Positions 29,423 to 37,964 of a stretch of 64,000 nucleotides of DNA are shown here, piece by piece. Source of the DNA: Amycolatopsis tolypomycina (GTDB lineage: Bacteria; Actinomycetota; Actinomycetes; Mycobacteriales; Pseudonocardiaceae); assembly GCF_900105945.1 (NCBI RefSeq), contig NZ_FNSO01000004.1:186001-250000 (forward strand), written 5' to 3'. Positions within the stretch are counted from its first letter, which is position 1. Each line of letters starts with the position of its first letter. Made by a program: the position numbers and the translations under genes. Under the pieces are notes generated by a model. The model worked only from the letters and a program-made list of their open reading frames with translations, searched no databases and was not told where the DNA came from.

Positions 29423-30325
29423 TCAGCCGACGGTGATGGTCAATTTTCCGCCAGGGTGCCCGCTCTCGCTTTCGGCCTGCGCCGCGGCCGCCTCGGCCAG
29501 CGGGTAGCTCCTGCCCTGCACGATGCCGACGCCGCGGTCGGTCACCCAGCCGGCGATCCCGTCGAGGACCGCACGGGACTGTTCGCCCCCGCTGGAGAAC
29601 GGGATCCCCAGCTCGAACGCGGCCGCATCGGCGATGGTGATGATCCGGTCCTTGGTGCCCCGCAGCTCGATCGACCCCGGCAGCACGCCGTGCCCGGTCG
29701 CGTCGAACACGGCGTCCACCGGTCCGGCCGAGGCCTCGCGGACCCGCTCCACCCAGCCGTCGCCGTAGAGCACGGGTACGACACCCAGCGACTTCAGGTC
29801 GTCGAGGCTCCGGCTTCCCCCGGTCCCGACGACGGTCACCCCCTGCGCGACGGCGACCTGAGCGGCGAACCGCCCGACCGTGCCGCTGGCGCCGTGCAGC
29901 AGCAGCGTCTCGCCCTCGCGGACCCCGAGCAGCCCGAGGACGCGGAGCGCGGTCTCACCGGCGACCGGCAGCGCGGCGGCGTCGGCCCACGAAAGGCTCG
30001 CGGGCTTGCGCGCGATCGTCTTCGCGAGCGCGTACTCGGCGTAGGCGCCTGTCTCCGACCAGCCGAACACTTCGTCGCCCACGGCGAAGTCCGCGCCTTC
30101 GCCGACGGCGTCGACGACCCCGGCGACCTCGAGGCCGGGGATGTGGGGGAATGGGACCTGGAAGTTCTGCTGCATGGCGCCGTTGCGGATCTTCCAGTCG
30201 ATCGGATTGACCCCGGCGACCTGGACGGCCAGCCGCACCTGTCCCGGGCCCGGCTCCGGCATCGGGACGTCGGCCTGCTCCAGGACTTCCGGCCCGCCGT
30301 ATGCGGAGAAGGTGATCGCTCGCAT
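29423..30325 (-). CDS. zinc-free medium-chain dehydrogenase (quinone oxidoreductase-like)
   Basis: A 300-residue MDR-family NADPH oxidoreductase. The N-domain begins MRAITFSAYGGPEVLEQADVP, with VAGVNPIDWKIRNG and PHIPGLEVAGVVDAVGEGA. The NADPH loop is LLLHGASGTVGRFAAQVAVA. No zinc-binding Cys set is present. Such enzymes reduce quinones or enones. The start is ATG at 30325, about 13 bases after GAGGAG; the longer frame adds a low-complexity N-terminus. It is divergent from the LuxR-type regulator gene, which might control it through the repeated CCGGACGAGCAG element between them. Confidence 0.88.
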   Translation of the reverse strand: MRAITFSAYGGPEVLEQADVPMPEPGPGQVRLAVQVAGVNPIDWKIRNGAMQQNFQVPFPHIPGLEVAGVVDAVGEGADFAVGDEVFGWSETGAYAEYALAKTIARKPASLSWADAAALPVAGETALRVLGLLGVREGETLLLHGASGTVGRFAAQVAVAQGVTVVGTGGSRSLDDLKSLGVVPVLYGDGWVERVREASAGPVDAVFDATGHGVLPGSIELRGTKDRIITIADAAAFELGIPFSSGGEQSRAVLDGIAGWVTDRGVGIVQGRSYPLAEAAAAQAESESGHPGGKLTITVG

Positions 30326-30411
30326 GGTGTTGTCTCGCTCCTCGGTTCGTGACCTTCGGTTCGAATGTCCTCTCCTGGAAGTCAACTCGCCCGGCGGGGC
30401 GACCGAACCGT

Positions 30412-30445
30412 CCGGACGAGCAGTGTTCACTAGCCGGACGAGCAG
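30412..30445. repeat. direct repeat CCGGACGAGCAG upstream of the LuxR-type gene
   Basis: CCGGACGAGCAG occurs at 30412-30423 and 30434-30445, a 22-base period close to two helical turns, in the 155-base divergent gap between the oxidoreductase and LuxR-type genes. Spacing on one face of the helix suits a dimeric regulator, perhaps the adjacent one. Confidence 0.5.
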
Positions 30446-30480
30446 GTCGCCGGACCGCGGACGCGCCTACCTTGGAGGCC

Positions 30481-31764
30481 ATGGACGCTTCCTGGTCGGA
30501 TCCTCGGCACGTGCTGGACGTCGTCGAGCGGATCCTGTCGGCGCCGCGGCCCCAGCTGCTCAGCCGGTTCACCGCCGAGCTGGGCAGGCTGGTCCCGCAC
30601 CGCGCGGCCGCAATGCAGACGGGCGACTGCCCCCGCAGCCCGCTCAAGGTCGTCGGCGACGAAGCGATCACGCAGGCAGTGACGAGCGTCGAGCTGCAGC
30701 GGCTGGTCGACCGCAGCGAGCCGGGCAAGGCGCTGGTCATCGACGGCGTGCTCGGCGGCGCCGAGCGCCGGCTGGTCCTGCTCGCCTCGACACCGGCCGT
30801 CGGCAAGGGCGCGGTGATCGCCGTGGTGCCGGAGGCCGCGGAGCCGCCGTCCGCGGAGCTGGAGCTGGCGGCCCAGCTGTGGCACATCGCCAGCACCGAC
30901 GCAGGCCAACGGGCGACCGACCCGGGCCCGGACGTCCTGGCCAGCAGCCTCGCCGCGGCGTCCGCGCGCGCCCAGGCGATCACCGATCTCGGCCAGGCAC
31001 ACGCGGCAACCCTGGCCACGATCTTGGCGGTGCTCCGCTCCGGCCGGCTCTCCGACACCGTCGCCCGCCGCACCGCCACCGACCTCGCCGCCGACGCCCT
31101 GCTCGAGCTCAAAGGCGTCGTCGACCGCGACGAAGTCCTGTCCGCAGAGCAGGCGGGCGCGGCGTTCGCCGTCCTCAAGACCCAGCTGGCCGACCTGGTG
31201 CGGCACACGGAGGTCGACGTCGAGCTCGTCGACCCGGTCGGTGACGCGTCGCTCCCGCAGGACATCGCCCACACGGCACGGACGCTGACCCGCGGCCTGG
31301 TGCTCGCTGCCGTGGACCGTTCCGCGACCACGCGCTTGCGGGCATCTTGGCGCCCGGACGGCTCGACGCTGCGGATCACGGTCCGCGACGATTGCCCCGA
31401 CGTCGCCGACGCGATCCCATCCCGGGGCCTGACCGAGCGGCTCACGGCAATCGGCGGCCACTGGGAGGTCGACGCCGCGCCGGGCTGGGGCACGACGGTC
31501 ACCGCGGTCCTCCCGCTCGGCGTGGCCGAGCCGCCGGAGCTGCGTCCGCTCGATCGGCTCAATCCGCGCGAGCTGGAGGTGCTGGCCGGCATCTCCCAAG
31601 GTATGCGCAACCGGCAGATCGCCGAACAACTGCAGCTCAGCGAGCACACAGTCAAGTTCCACGTCCGCAACATCCTCGACAAGCTGGCTGTGAGTTCCCG
31701 CGGCGAGGCGGCCGCGCTGGCGCGCGACCTGCCGGTGGAGCCGGTGACGCACCGCTCCGCCTGA
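30481..31764 (+). CDS. LuxR-type regulator with kinase-like ATPase domain
   Basis: A 427-residue protein. The N-terminal 130 residues look like a GAF-type sensor (ALVIDGVLGGAERRLVLLAS...). The middle resembles a NarL-partner histidine kinase: a helical segment without the phospho-His, then an HATPase-like part with TLRITVRDDCPDVADAI and GLTERLTAIGGHWEVDAAPGWGTTVTAVLPL. The C-terminus is a LuxR helix-turn-helix (LNPRELEVLAGISQGMRNRQIAEQLQLSEHTVKFHVRNIL). Sensor, ATPase remnant and DNA binding in one chain suggest a one-component regulator derived from a two-component pair. The ATG at 30481 follows TTGGAGG. Confidence 0.8.
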   Translation: MDASWSDPRHVLDVVERILSAPRPQLLSRFTAELGRLVPHRAAAMQTGDCPRSPLKVVGDEAITQAVTSVELQRLVDRSEPGKALVIDGVLGGAERRLVLLASTPAVGKGAVIAVVPEAAEPPSAELELAAQLWHIASTDAGQRATDPGPDVLASSLAAASARAQAITDLGQAHAATLATILAVLRSGRLSDTVARRTATDLAADALLELKGVVDRDEVLSAEQAGAAFAVLKTQLADLVRHTEVDVELVDPVGDASLPQDIAHTARTLTRGLVLAAVDRSATTRLRASWRPDGSTLRITVRDDCPDVADAIPSRGLTERLTAIGGHWEVDAAPGWGTTVTAVLPLGVAEPPELRPLDRLNPRELEVLAGISQGMRNRQIAEQLQLSEHTVKFHVRNILDKLAVSSRGEAAALARDLPVEPVTHRSA

Positions 31765-31770
31765 ACCGCC

Positions 31771-31801
31771 TTGACCTCCAGCGGGCTGGAGGTTGCACGC
31801 T
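31771..31801 (+). promoter_or_regulatory. MerR-type promoter/operator before the MFS gene
   Basis: TTGACC (31771-31776) overlaps a 20-bp palindrome with arms ACCTCCAGC and GCTGGAGGT (31774-31793). A 19-bp spacer leads to a weak -10, CACGCT (31796-31801). An over-long spacer filled by a palindrome is the hallmark of MerR-family activated promoters. Transcription would begin at about the MFS start codon at 31809, so the message may be leaderless. Confidence 0.6.
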
Positions 31802-31808
31802 GCTGATC

Positions 31809-33176
31809 ATGGCCTCGACGATCGACTCGGCACCCCGTCGCAGAAGCGTGCTCTGGAGCGCGGAACACCGGCTGACCACGGTGGCACTCCTGCTCGTGGT
31901 CACTTTGGTCGCTTTCGAGAGCATGGGCGTGGCAACGGCGATGCCCACCCTGGTCGCCGACCTCGACGGTGCGTCGCTCTATTCGTGGCCGTTCACGACC
32001 TTCCTGATCTCCAGCGTGGTGGCGACGGTGCTGTCCGGCCGGATCGGCGACCGCCGCGGCCCAGCACCGGCCCTGCTGGCGGGCCCCGCACTGTTCGCGG
32101 TCGGCCTCGTGGTCGCGGGGACGGCGAGCGGGATGCCGGTGTTCCTCCTCGGCCGCGCGCTGCAGGGCTTCGGCTCGGGCTTGCTCCTGGTCTCGGTTTC
32201 GCTCTTGATCGCCCTGACCTTCACCGACCACGAGCGCCCGGTCATCTACGCGGCGAACGCTGCCGCCTGGGTCCTGCCTGCGGTCATCGGGCCGTCGGTG
32301 GCCGGGGTCCTCACGGTCAGCGTCGGCTGGCGGTGGGTCTTCCTCGGCTTGGTCCCGCTCGTGGCCGTGGGGGTGGTCATGCTGGTGGTGGTCGTCCGGC
32401 GCTTGCCGGCGCACGCACCTGCCACTGATGGCCGCCAGGCGAGTGTGTCCAAGGCGATCATCGCCGCGCTCGGTGTCGCAGCGCTGACGTGGGCGGCCCA
32501 GCACCAGTCGTTCCTCGCGCTCGGCTACGGCACGGTTGGGCTCATCGCGCTGGGCTACGCCCTCCGTACGTTGTTGCCGGCCGGGACGTTGACGGCCCGC
32601 CCTGGCCTACCAACGGTCATCGCCTCCCGCGCCCTCATCGCCGGCGCGTACGCGGGAATGGAGGCGTACCTGCCGCTGACGATGAGCGCTGTCCACGGTT
32701 ACAGCCCCGCCCTCGCCGGCCTGCCACTGACGATCACGGCCCTGGGCTGGTCCGCTGCGTCGGCGGCGCAGGGCCGGTTCCTCGACTGGTCGAGGGAGGC
32801 ATCGCTGCGCTCCGGGTTCTGGCTGGTCGCGGCCGGTCTGGTCGGGTTTGGCCTGGTCTCCCAGCCATGGTTCCCCGGCTGGGTCGCATTCGTGGCGTGC
32901 GCGGTCGGCGGTGCCGGCATGGGGATCGCGATGCCCGCCATCTCCGTGCTCCTGTTCCGCTACTCGCCCGAAGGGGAGCGTGGGTTCAATACCTCGGCGT
33001 TGCAGCTTGCGGATTGGGTCGGCTCCGCTCTGCTCATCGGCCTGGGCGGTGTTCTGCTCGGCGTTGTCGGCTCCGTTCTCGACCCGTCACCGGCGATGGC
33101 CCTGCTCACGGTGGCCTTGGTGGCTCTCGCGATGGTGGGCGTCCGGTTGACCGGGCGGTGGCCGTCAAAGGTGTGA
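31809..33176 (+). CDS. MFS transporter, probable drug efflux
   Basis: A 455-residue major facilitator protein with about 12-14 membrane helices. After the first helix comes [14 protein letters not shown]. The motif A equivalent between helices 2 and 3 is [20 protein letters not shown], and the motif C-like segment is [17 protein letters not shown], typical of proton-driven drug exporters (DHA2-like). The substrate is unknown. It lies 44 bases after the LuxR-type gene, but a MerR-type operator in that gap suggests separate induction, probably by a compound that a MerR regulator elsewhere in the genome recognises. Confidence 0.88.
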   Translation: MASTIDSAPRRRSVLWSAEHRLTTVALLLVVTLVAFESMGVATAMPTLVADLDGASLYSWPFTTFLISSVVATVLSGRIGDRRGPAPALLAGPALFAVGLVVAGTASGMPVFLLGRALQGFGSGLLLVSVSLLIALTFTDHERPVIYAANAAAWVLPAVIGPSVAGVLTVSVGWRWVFLGLVPLVAVGVVMLVVVVRRLPAHAPATDGRQASVSKAIIAALGVAALTWAAQHQSFLALGYGTVGLIALGYALRTLLPAGTLTARPGLPTVIASRALIAGAYAGMEAYLPLTMSAVHGYSPALAGLPLTITALGWSAASAAQGRFLDWSREASLRSGFWLVAAGLVGFGLVSQPWFPGWVAFVACAVGGAGMGIAMPAISVLLFRYSPEGERGFNTSALQLADWVGSALLIGLGGVLLGVVGSVLDPSPAMALLTVALVALAMVGVRLTGRWPSKV

Positions 33177-33240
33177 CAGCCCACTTCGAGGGCCAGGGTG
33201 GGCTTCGTCACGCGCTGGAGCGGACTACCCTGGAACAGCG

Positions 33241-34437
33241 ATGACCTATCTCGACCACGCGGCGACCACTCCGATGTTGCCCGAAGCCATAGCGGCGATG
33301 ACCGAGGCGCTGTCCACCGTGGGCAACGCCTCGGCGCTGCACTCTTCGGGCCGCCGGGCCCGACGGATGGTCGAGGAAGCCCGCGAAACCATCGCCGAGG
33401 CGCTGGGTGCCCGTCCCTCCGAGGTGATCTTCACCGGCGGCGGCACCGAGAGCGACAACCTCGCGATCAAGGGCATCTACTGGGCCCGCCGCGACGAGCA
33501 GGAGCAGCGCCGGCGCATCCTCTGCGGCGCCGCAGAACACCATGCCGTGCTCGACACCGTCGAATGGCTCGAAGCTCACGGCGGCGCCGAGGTCGTCCTG
33601 CTCGACGTGGACAACCAGGGGCGGGTGTTGCCTGACGTCCTGCGCGCAGCCATCGCCGCGGATCCCGAGACGGTGGCGCTGGCCACCGTGATGTGGGCGA
33701 ACAACGAGGTCGGCACGATCAACCCGATCGCCGAGCTGGCGGCAGTGTGCGCCGAGTTCGACATCCCGTTCCACACGGACGCGGTTCAGGCCGTCGGGGC
33801 TGCTCCGGTCGACTTCGCGGCCAGCGGCGCCGCCGCGCTCACCCTGACCGGACACAAGCTCGGTGGTCCGTTCGGAGTGGGCGCGCTTCTGCTCGGCCGT
33901 GACGTGCCCTGTGCGCCCCTGTTGCACGGCGGAGGCCAAGAGCGCAACGTCCGCTCCGGCACCTTGGACGTCCCGGCGATAGTGGGGTTCGCGACTGCTG
34001 TCCGAATCAGCGTCTCGACCCGAGCCGAGTACGCGAAACGCGTCGAGGAACTCCGAGACGAGCTCGTCGAGGCGATCCAACGCGAAGTACCTGACGCCGT
34101 CCTCAACGGTGGAGACGGCGAGCGGCTGCCCAGCCATGCCCACTTCACGTTCCCCGGGTGCGCCGGCGACAGCCTGCTGATGCTGCTCGACGCCAAGGGC
34201 ATCGAATGCTCGACGGGATCCGCGTGTACCGCAGGCGTCGCCCAGCCGAGCCATGTACTACTCGCCATGGGAGCGGACCCGGCCGCGGCTCGTGGTTCCC
34301 TCCGTTTCTCCCTTGGTCACACAACCACCGCTGCGGACGTCGAGGCCGTGGCCGCGGAGATCGGTGGCGTCGTCATGCGCGCCCGGCAGGCCGGTCTCGC
34401 CGGAATGCGCAAGCAGACCCAGAAGCAAGAGGTGTAA
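33241..34437 (+). CDS. iscS: cysteine desulfurase (IscS/NifS type)
   Basis: A 398-residue class V aminotransferase-fold enzyme that takes sulfur from cysteine as a persulfide. The N-terminus [25 protein letters not shown], the PLP lysine in [11 protein letters not shown], and the persulfide Cys loop STGSACTAG are all present. The long Cys loop fits the IscS/NifS group. mnmA follows after 4 bases, so the main task of this copy is probably sulfur supply to MnmA for tRNA 2-thiouridine, as proposed for the same pair in mycobacteria (Rv3025c-Rv3024c). Its ATG lies in a gap of 64 bases after the MFS gene. Confidence 0.94.
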   Translation: MTYLDHAATTPMLPEAIAAMTEALSTVGNASALHSSGRRARRMVEEARETIAEALGARPSEVIFTGGGTESDNLAIKGIYWARRDEQEQRRRILCGAAEHHAVLDTVEWLEAHGGAEVVLLDVDNQGRVLPDVLRAAIAADPETVALATVMWANNEVGTINPIAELAAVCAEFDIPFHTDAVQAVGAAPVDFAASGAAALTLTGHKLGGPFGVGALLLGRDVPCAPLLHGGGQERNVRSGTLDVPAIVGFATAVRISVSTRAEYAKRVEELRDELVEAIQREVPDAVLNGGDGERLPSHAHFTFPGCAGDSLLMLLDAKGIECSTGSACTAGVAQPSHVLLAMGADPAAARGSLRFSLGHTTTAADVEAVAAEIGGVVMRARQAGLAGMRKQTQKQEV

Positions 34438-34441
34438 GGCA

Positions 34442-35533
34442 ATGCGGGTTTTGGCCGCGATGAGCGGAGGAGTGGACTCGGCGGTCGCCGCGGCACGCGC
34501 GGTCGACGCTGGGCACGACGTCGTCGGTGTGCACCTGGCGTTGTCTGCAAAACCGGGAACGCTACGGACCGGCTCGCGCGGGTGTTGCACGATCGAGGAC
34601 TCGCATGACGCCCGCCGGGCCGCGGACATTCTCGGGATCCCCTTCTACATCTGGGATTTCGCCGAGCGTTTCACCGAAGAGGTCGTTGAGACCTTCGTCG
34701 GCGAATACGCCGCCGGCCGCACGCCGAACCCGTGTGTCACCTGCAACGAGAAGATCAAGTTCGAAGCCCTTCTCGAGAAGGCTATGGCGCTCGGATTCGA
34801 CGCGGTCGCGACCGGCCACTACGCGCGCCTCTCCGTGGTCGACGGCGTACCCGAGCTGCGCCGAAGCGCGGACAGCGGCAAGGACCAGTCCTACGTGCTC
34901 GCTTCGCTGACACCGGAACAGCTCAGCCACGCCATGTTCCCCCTCGGCGATTCCTGGAAGACCGAGGTGCGGGCCGAGGCGGAGCGTCGCGGCCTGTCCG
35001 TCGCCAACAAGCCGGACAGCCACGACATCTGCTTCATCCCGGACGGCGACACCAAGAAGTTCCTGGAAAACCGGCTAGGGCAGCGCCCCGGCGAGCTCGT
35101 GGACGCGGAGACCGGTGCGGTCCTCGGCCGGCACACCGGCGTCCACGGGTTCACGGTCGGCCAGCGCAAGGGGCTTGGGATCGACGCGCCGGCGCCTGAT
35201 GGCCGTCCTCGGTACGTCCTGTCGCTCGAACCGGTGTCGGGCTCCGTCAAGGTCGGCTCCGTGGCCGGGCTCGGCGTCAAGGTGATCGAGGCTGACCGGG
35301 CGATTTGGCCCAGCGGGCGGCCGCTGACCGAGCCCACCGAATGCGTGATCCAGGTCAGGGCGCACGGAGGCATCGTGGAGGCGGTCGCCGACGCGGACGC
35401 CGACACCATGACTCTGCACCTGCGGGAGCCGTTGCGTGGAGTCGCTCCGGGCCAGGTCGTCGTTCTCTACCGCCCTGATCCCGATGAAGGTGACGTCGTC
35501 CTCGGCAGTGCCAAGATCTCAGGCACTCGCTGA
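34442..35533 (+). CDS. mnmA: tRNA 2-thiouridine(34) synthase MnmA
   Basis: A 363-residue MnmA. The PP-loop is [15 protein letters not shown] at the N-terminus. The first catalytic Cys is in [16 protein letters not shown] and the second in [21 protein letters not shown] and the C-terminal beta-barrel follow. It thiolates U34 of the Lys, Glu and Gln tRNAs. The ATG at 34442 sits 4 bases after the iscS stop with its ribosome site inside iscS (AAGAGG), so the two are coupled. Its 3' end overlaps the convergent DUF222 gene by 15 bases. Confidence 0.95.
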   Translation: MRVLAAMSGGVDSAVAAARAVDAGHDVVGVHLALSAKPGTLRTGSRGCCTIEDSHDARRAADILGIPFYIWDFAERFTEEVVETFVGEYAAGRTPNPCVTCNEKIKFEALLEKAMALGFDAVATGHYARLSVVDGVPELRRSADSGKDQSYVLASLTPEQLSHAMFPLGDSWKTEVRAEAERRGLSVANKPDSHDICFIPDGDTKKFLENRLGQRPGELVDAETGAVLGRHTGVHGFTVGQRKGLGIDAPAPDGRPRYVLSLEPVSGSVKVGSVAGLGVKVIEADRAIWPSGRPLTEPTECVIQVRAHGGIVEAVADADADTMTLHLREPLRGVAPGQVVVLYRPDPDEGDVVLGSAKISGTR

Positions 35534-36841
35534 TCGCCGGTCGTCCCACGGCTTCCGGAGCTGGTTCGCCCGTCGGCGACCGGGGTGCACCGACGGTGGC
35601 TTTGTCGAGTGCACCTGTCCGGACGGTGTCGTGACGTTGACGGTGCCGTCAGGCGTGACTTTGTAGTCCCAGCCGGGCTGTCCCTGTAGCTTGCTGTGCC
35701 GCGAACAGAATGTGGCTGGCTCGTCCGAGGCTTCTCCGGTCCCGCCCTGCGGCGGAGCCGCTTTGACTCCGCAGTTTTGGGCGGGACGTGTGCATCCGGG
35801 TTGCCGGCACTCTTGGTCGCGAACCCGGATGAACTCGTCCTGCTCGAGCTGGTAACGCGTCGGAGACAGTTCGGCTGCGTGACCGGTTCTCGGATCGGTG
35901 AGCACCCGCCGCAGCGTCGTGTTGGCTCCGCCGAGGAGGTGGCGAGCCAGTGCGGCCGCGATGGGTCCACGACCGGCGAGCGCGGCCGGTGACTGGTTGA
36001 TGCCGACGTAGGTGGCCAGGTCGATGTGCAGGAAGACTTCGGTGCGTGCACTGGGGCCGCCCGTGCCACTGAGCAGCAGATCGATGGCCACATCCGCGCG
36101 GAGTTGATCCAGAGTTCGCGGTTCGTCCGGCGTCTTCAACGCCCGCGCGGCCTGGTCGACGCGGGCATAGGCGGCGGTTGCCTTTTCCGTCGGTGCGTTG
36201 TTGACCGAAAGGTGAGTCAGGCCGCTGTCCTGATGGTGCAGGGCGAACCGCCGCTCGACGAATTTCCGCTCGGTGCGAAGCGCTGCGCCTTCTGGATCGA
36301 TCTGCGCCGCCGCATAGGTTGCGGCCCGGCGGACCTGGGTGGCGTTCCGGCCCGGTACCCGGTCTACGAGCGTCTCGTCGACGACGCGTACGTGATCTCC
36401 GGAGAGCCACGCCGTCGCGTCGGTGACCTTCATGGCGCGATACAAGTCGAGCTGGCCGTCGTCCATGAGGTTGAGCATGCAGGGAAGGCGGGCGATCAGC
36501 GCGTTGGCCGCGGAAACGATGGCACTGGCGCGATGTTCCGTTATGGACAAGGCCAATGCTACCTCCGATGACGCACTGGGCGCCCGTCTCCGGCGTACGC
36601 TCAGGTCCGCGATCGCTCTCAGCTGCAGTGCTTGCAGCTTCGAGATCTCCGCGTCGGTATCGCGGATCAGATCGATGATTTGGTCGTCTTTCATGCGCTG
36701 CAACGTGTTCGGGTCGTTGCGGACCGAACGCAGCACGAACGGAAGCTCTTCTTCGGTGGTCAGGGAACCTGCGGGGATGAACTTGCCGAGTGGTTGTGAA
36801 GTCATGAGCCCGACCGTACGGCGGCTCGCGGGGAAAGTCAT
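35519..36841 (-). CDS. DUF222 protein with degenerate HNH domain
   Basis: A 440-residue protein. The long helical DUF222 region (about 60-320) includes [18 protein letters not shown] and the [14 protein letters not shown] helix found in the family. The C-terminus aligns with the HNH module ([16 protein letters not shown]...[18 protein letters not shown]...[12 protein letters not shown]). The usual Asp-His after the second CxxC-like pair is replaced by GVKAAPPQ and the HHH is RHS, so nuclease activity should be lost. Start codons at 36841 or 36805 ([11 protein letters not shown]) both lack a ribosome site. It lies at a break in the conserved gene order, consistent with a mobile or rapidly evolving gene. 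Confidence 0.8.
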   Translation of the reverse strand: MTFPASRRTVGLMTSQPLGKFIPAGSLTTEEELPFVLRSVRNDPNTLQRMKDDQIIDLIRDTDAEISKLQALQLRAIADLSVRRRRAPSASSEVALALSITEHRASAIVSAANALIARLPCMLNLMDDGQLDLYRAMKVTDATAWLSGDHVRVVDETLVDRVPGRNATQVRRAATYAAAQIDPEGAALRTERKFVERRFALHHQDSGLTHLSVNNAPTEKATAAYARVDQAARALKTPDEPRTLDQLRADVAIDLLLSGTGGPSARTEVFLHIDLATYVGINQSPAALAGRGPIAAALARHLLGGANTTLRRVLTDPRTGHAAELSPTRYQLEQDEFIRVRDQECRQPGCTRPAQNCGVKAAPPQGGTGEASDEPATFCSRHSKLQGQPGWDYKVTPDGTVNVTTPSGQVHSTKPPSVHPGRRRANQLRKPWDDRRSASA

Positions 36842-36972
36842 CGAAGTTCAGAGGAATGGGTGGTAAAACGTCGCGAACCTTACCTTTCGCACCCTTCGGG
36901 GCTTGACGGACCGCAATTGTTTCGGGATCGTTCGCGTGCGTGGAGGTCCGCGTGGTGGTCAGAGGAGGTCAA

Positions 36973-37032
36973 ATGTCTAAAATGGACAATCGTTGGTTCG
37001 GTGGGAAGATGTTGTTCCGGCTCAGATCTTGA
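36973..37032 (+). CDS. possible 19-residue ORF in an AT-richer gap
   Basis: GAGGAGGT followed 3 bases later by ATG opens MSKMDNRWFGGKMLFRLRS and closes at TGA. The stretch is visibly less G+C-rich than its neighbours, and the ribosome site is the best in the area. The ORF runs into the 3' end of the opposing GNAT gene. Coding status is doubtful; it may be a leader or a remnant. Confidence 0.2.
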   Translation: MSKMDNRWFGGKMLFRLRS

Positions 37033-37474
37033 GCTTGAAACCCGTATGGCTCGGCACGAATCCAAGGCGCTCGTAGAACCGGTGAGCGTCCGTCCTGGAG
37101 GTGTCCGACGTGAGTTGCACGAGAGCGCACCCGCGCCGCCGCGACTCGTCGATCGCCCACCGCACGAGGTCGGCGCCCAGTCCGGCGCCTCGATGGCCGG
37201 AATGAACCCGGACGGCCTCGATCTGACCGCGGAGGGCACCGCGCCTGGCGAGACCCGGAATGATTGTCAGCTGCAAGGTGCCGACCGGTTCGTCTCCGGA
37301 AGCGACGACCATCAGGAGCTGGTTCGGATCCGCCTCGATCTGGTCGAAGGCGCGCAAGTACGGCTCGAGGTCTCCGGGATCGTCCCGGGTGGCGCCCAGT
37401 TGGTCGTCCGCCAGCATGTGCACGATCGCAGCGACGTCCTCACGGCGTGCCCTGCGGATGGTGTAGTCGGCCAC
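37022..37474 (-). CDS. GNAT N-acetyltransferase
   Basis: A 150-residue GNAT. Strand and helix order is normal: TIRRARREDVAAIVHML at the start, IEAVRVHSGHRGAGLGADLVRWAIDES as motif A with R-G-A-G-L-G for acetyl-CoA, and SRTDAHRFYERLGFVPSHTGFKL as motif B. It resembles amino-group acetyltransferases acting on small molecules, but the substrate is unknown. The GTG start (VADYTIRRAR) begins at the first strand; the longer frame has an unlikely N-terminus. It is 10 bases from a second, related GNAT gene in the same direction. Confidence 0.86.
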   Translation of the reverse strand: MADYTIRRARREDVAAIVHMLADDQLGATRDDPGDLEPYLRAFDQIEADPNQLLMVVASGDEPVGTLQLTIIPGLARRGALRGQIEAVRVHSGHRGAGLGADLVRWAIDESRRRGCALVQLTSDTSRTDAHRFYERLGFVPSHTGFKLKI

Positions 37475-37484
37475 GACGCCAGTA

Positions 37485-37886
37485 TCACAGGACGCGGGTG
37501 AATCCCTGGTAGCTGTATTCGAACCCGAAGCGTGCATAGAAGTCTCGCAGGTCGGCGCGGTTGAGACCCGAATCGAGGTGGACGCGCGCGCAGCCGCGTC
37601 GGCGGGCTTCGTCGATACCCCAGGTCAGGAGTGCGCTCGTCACGCCGCGCCGGGCGGCGCGGATGCCCTCCAGTAGCCCGCGGGGCGCGCCGTCCCAGGC
37701 GAGACCTCGGAGCACGGTCAGTTGTGCCGTGCCGGCGACGCCGTTGTCGTCCTCGGCCACGACCAGCGTGACGTGCGGGGTGTTGGTGAGCTCCCGGAGG
37801 GCGGCTGCCAACGGCTCGCCAGGCGCGCCGAACAGGCGTACCAGCGCCTCGACGTCCGTTGCCCGGGCGCGTCTGATGACCTCCAT
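37485..37886 (-). CDS. GNAT N-acetyltransferase, divergent paralogue
   Basis: A 133-residue GNAT that aligns over its length with the neighbour downstream: VIRRARATDVEALVRLF against TIRRARREDVAAIVHML, WGIDEARRRGCARVHLDSG against WAIDESRRRGCALVQLTSD, and YARFGFEYSYQGF at the end. It is shorter by the loop before motif A, where IRAARRGVTSALL replaces the R-G-x-G-x-G/A loop, so acetyl-CoA binding may be altered. The pair looks like a tandem duplication with one copy diverging. The start is ATG. Confidence 0.82.
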   Translation of the reverse strand: MEVIRRARATDVEALVRLFGAPGEPLAAALRELTNTPHVTLVVAEDDNGVAGTAQLTVLRGLAWDGAPRGLLEGIRAARRGVTSALLTWGIDEARRRGCARVHLDSGLNRADLRDFYARFGFEYSYQGFTRVL

Positions 37887-37964
37887 TTCACCCAGTATGC
37901 AGGAGGTCCGGCATTGGACATAACTGCGACGAGGCGGCTACCCGGAGTGCCGGCCGCACGTCTC

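Noticed and set aside
29955..32504. Long minus-strand frame opposite the LuxR-type and MFS genes
   Set aside because: It is Ser/Arg-rich without domain signatures. The plus-strand genes account for the sequence.
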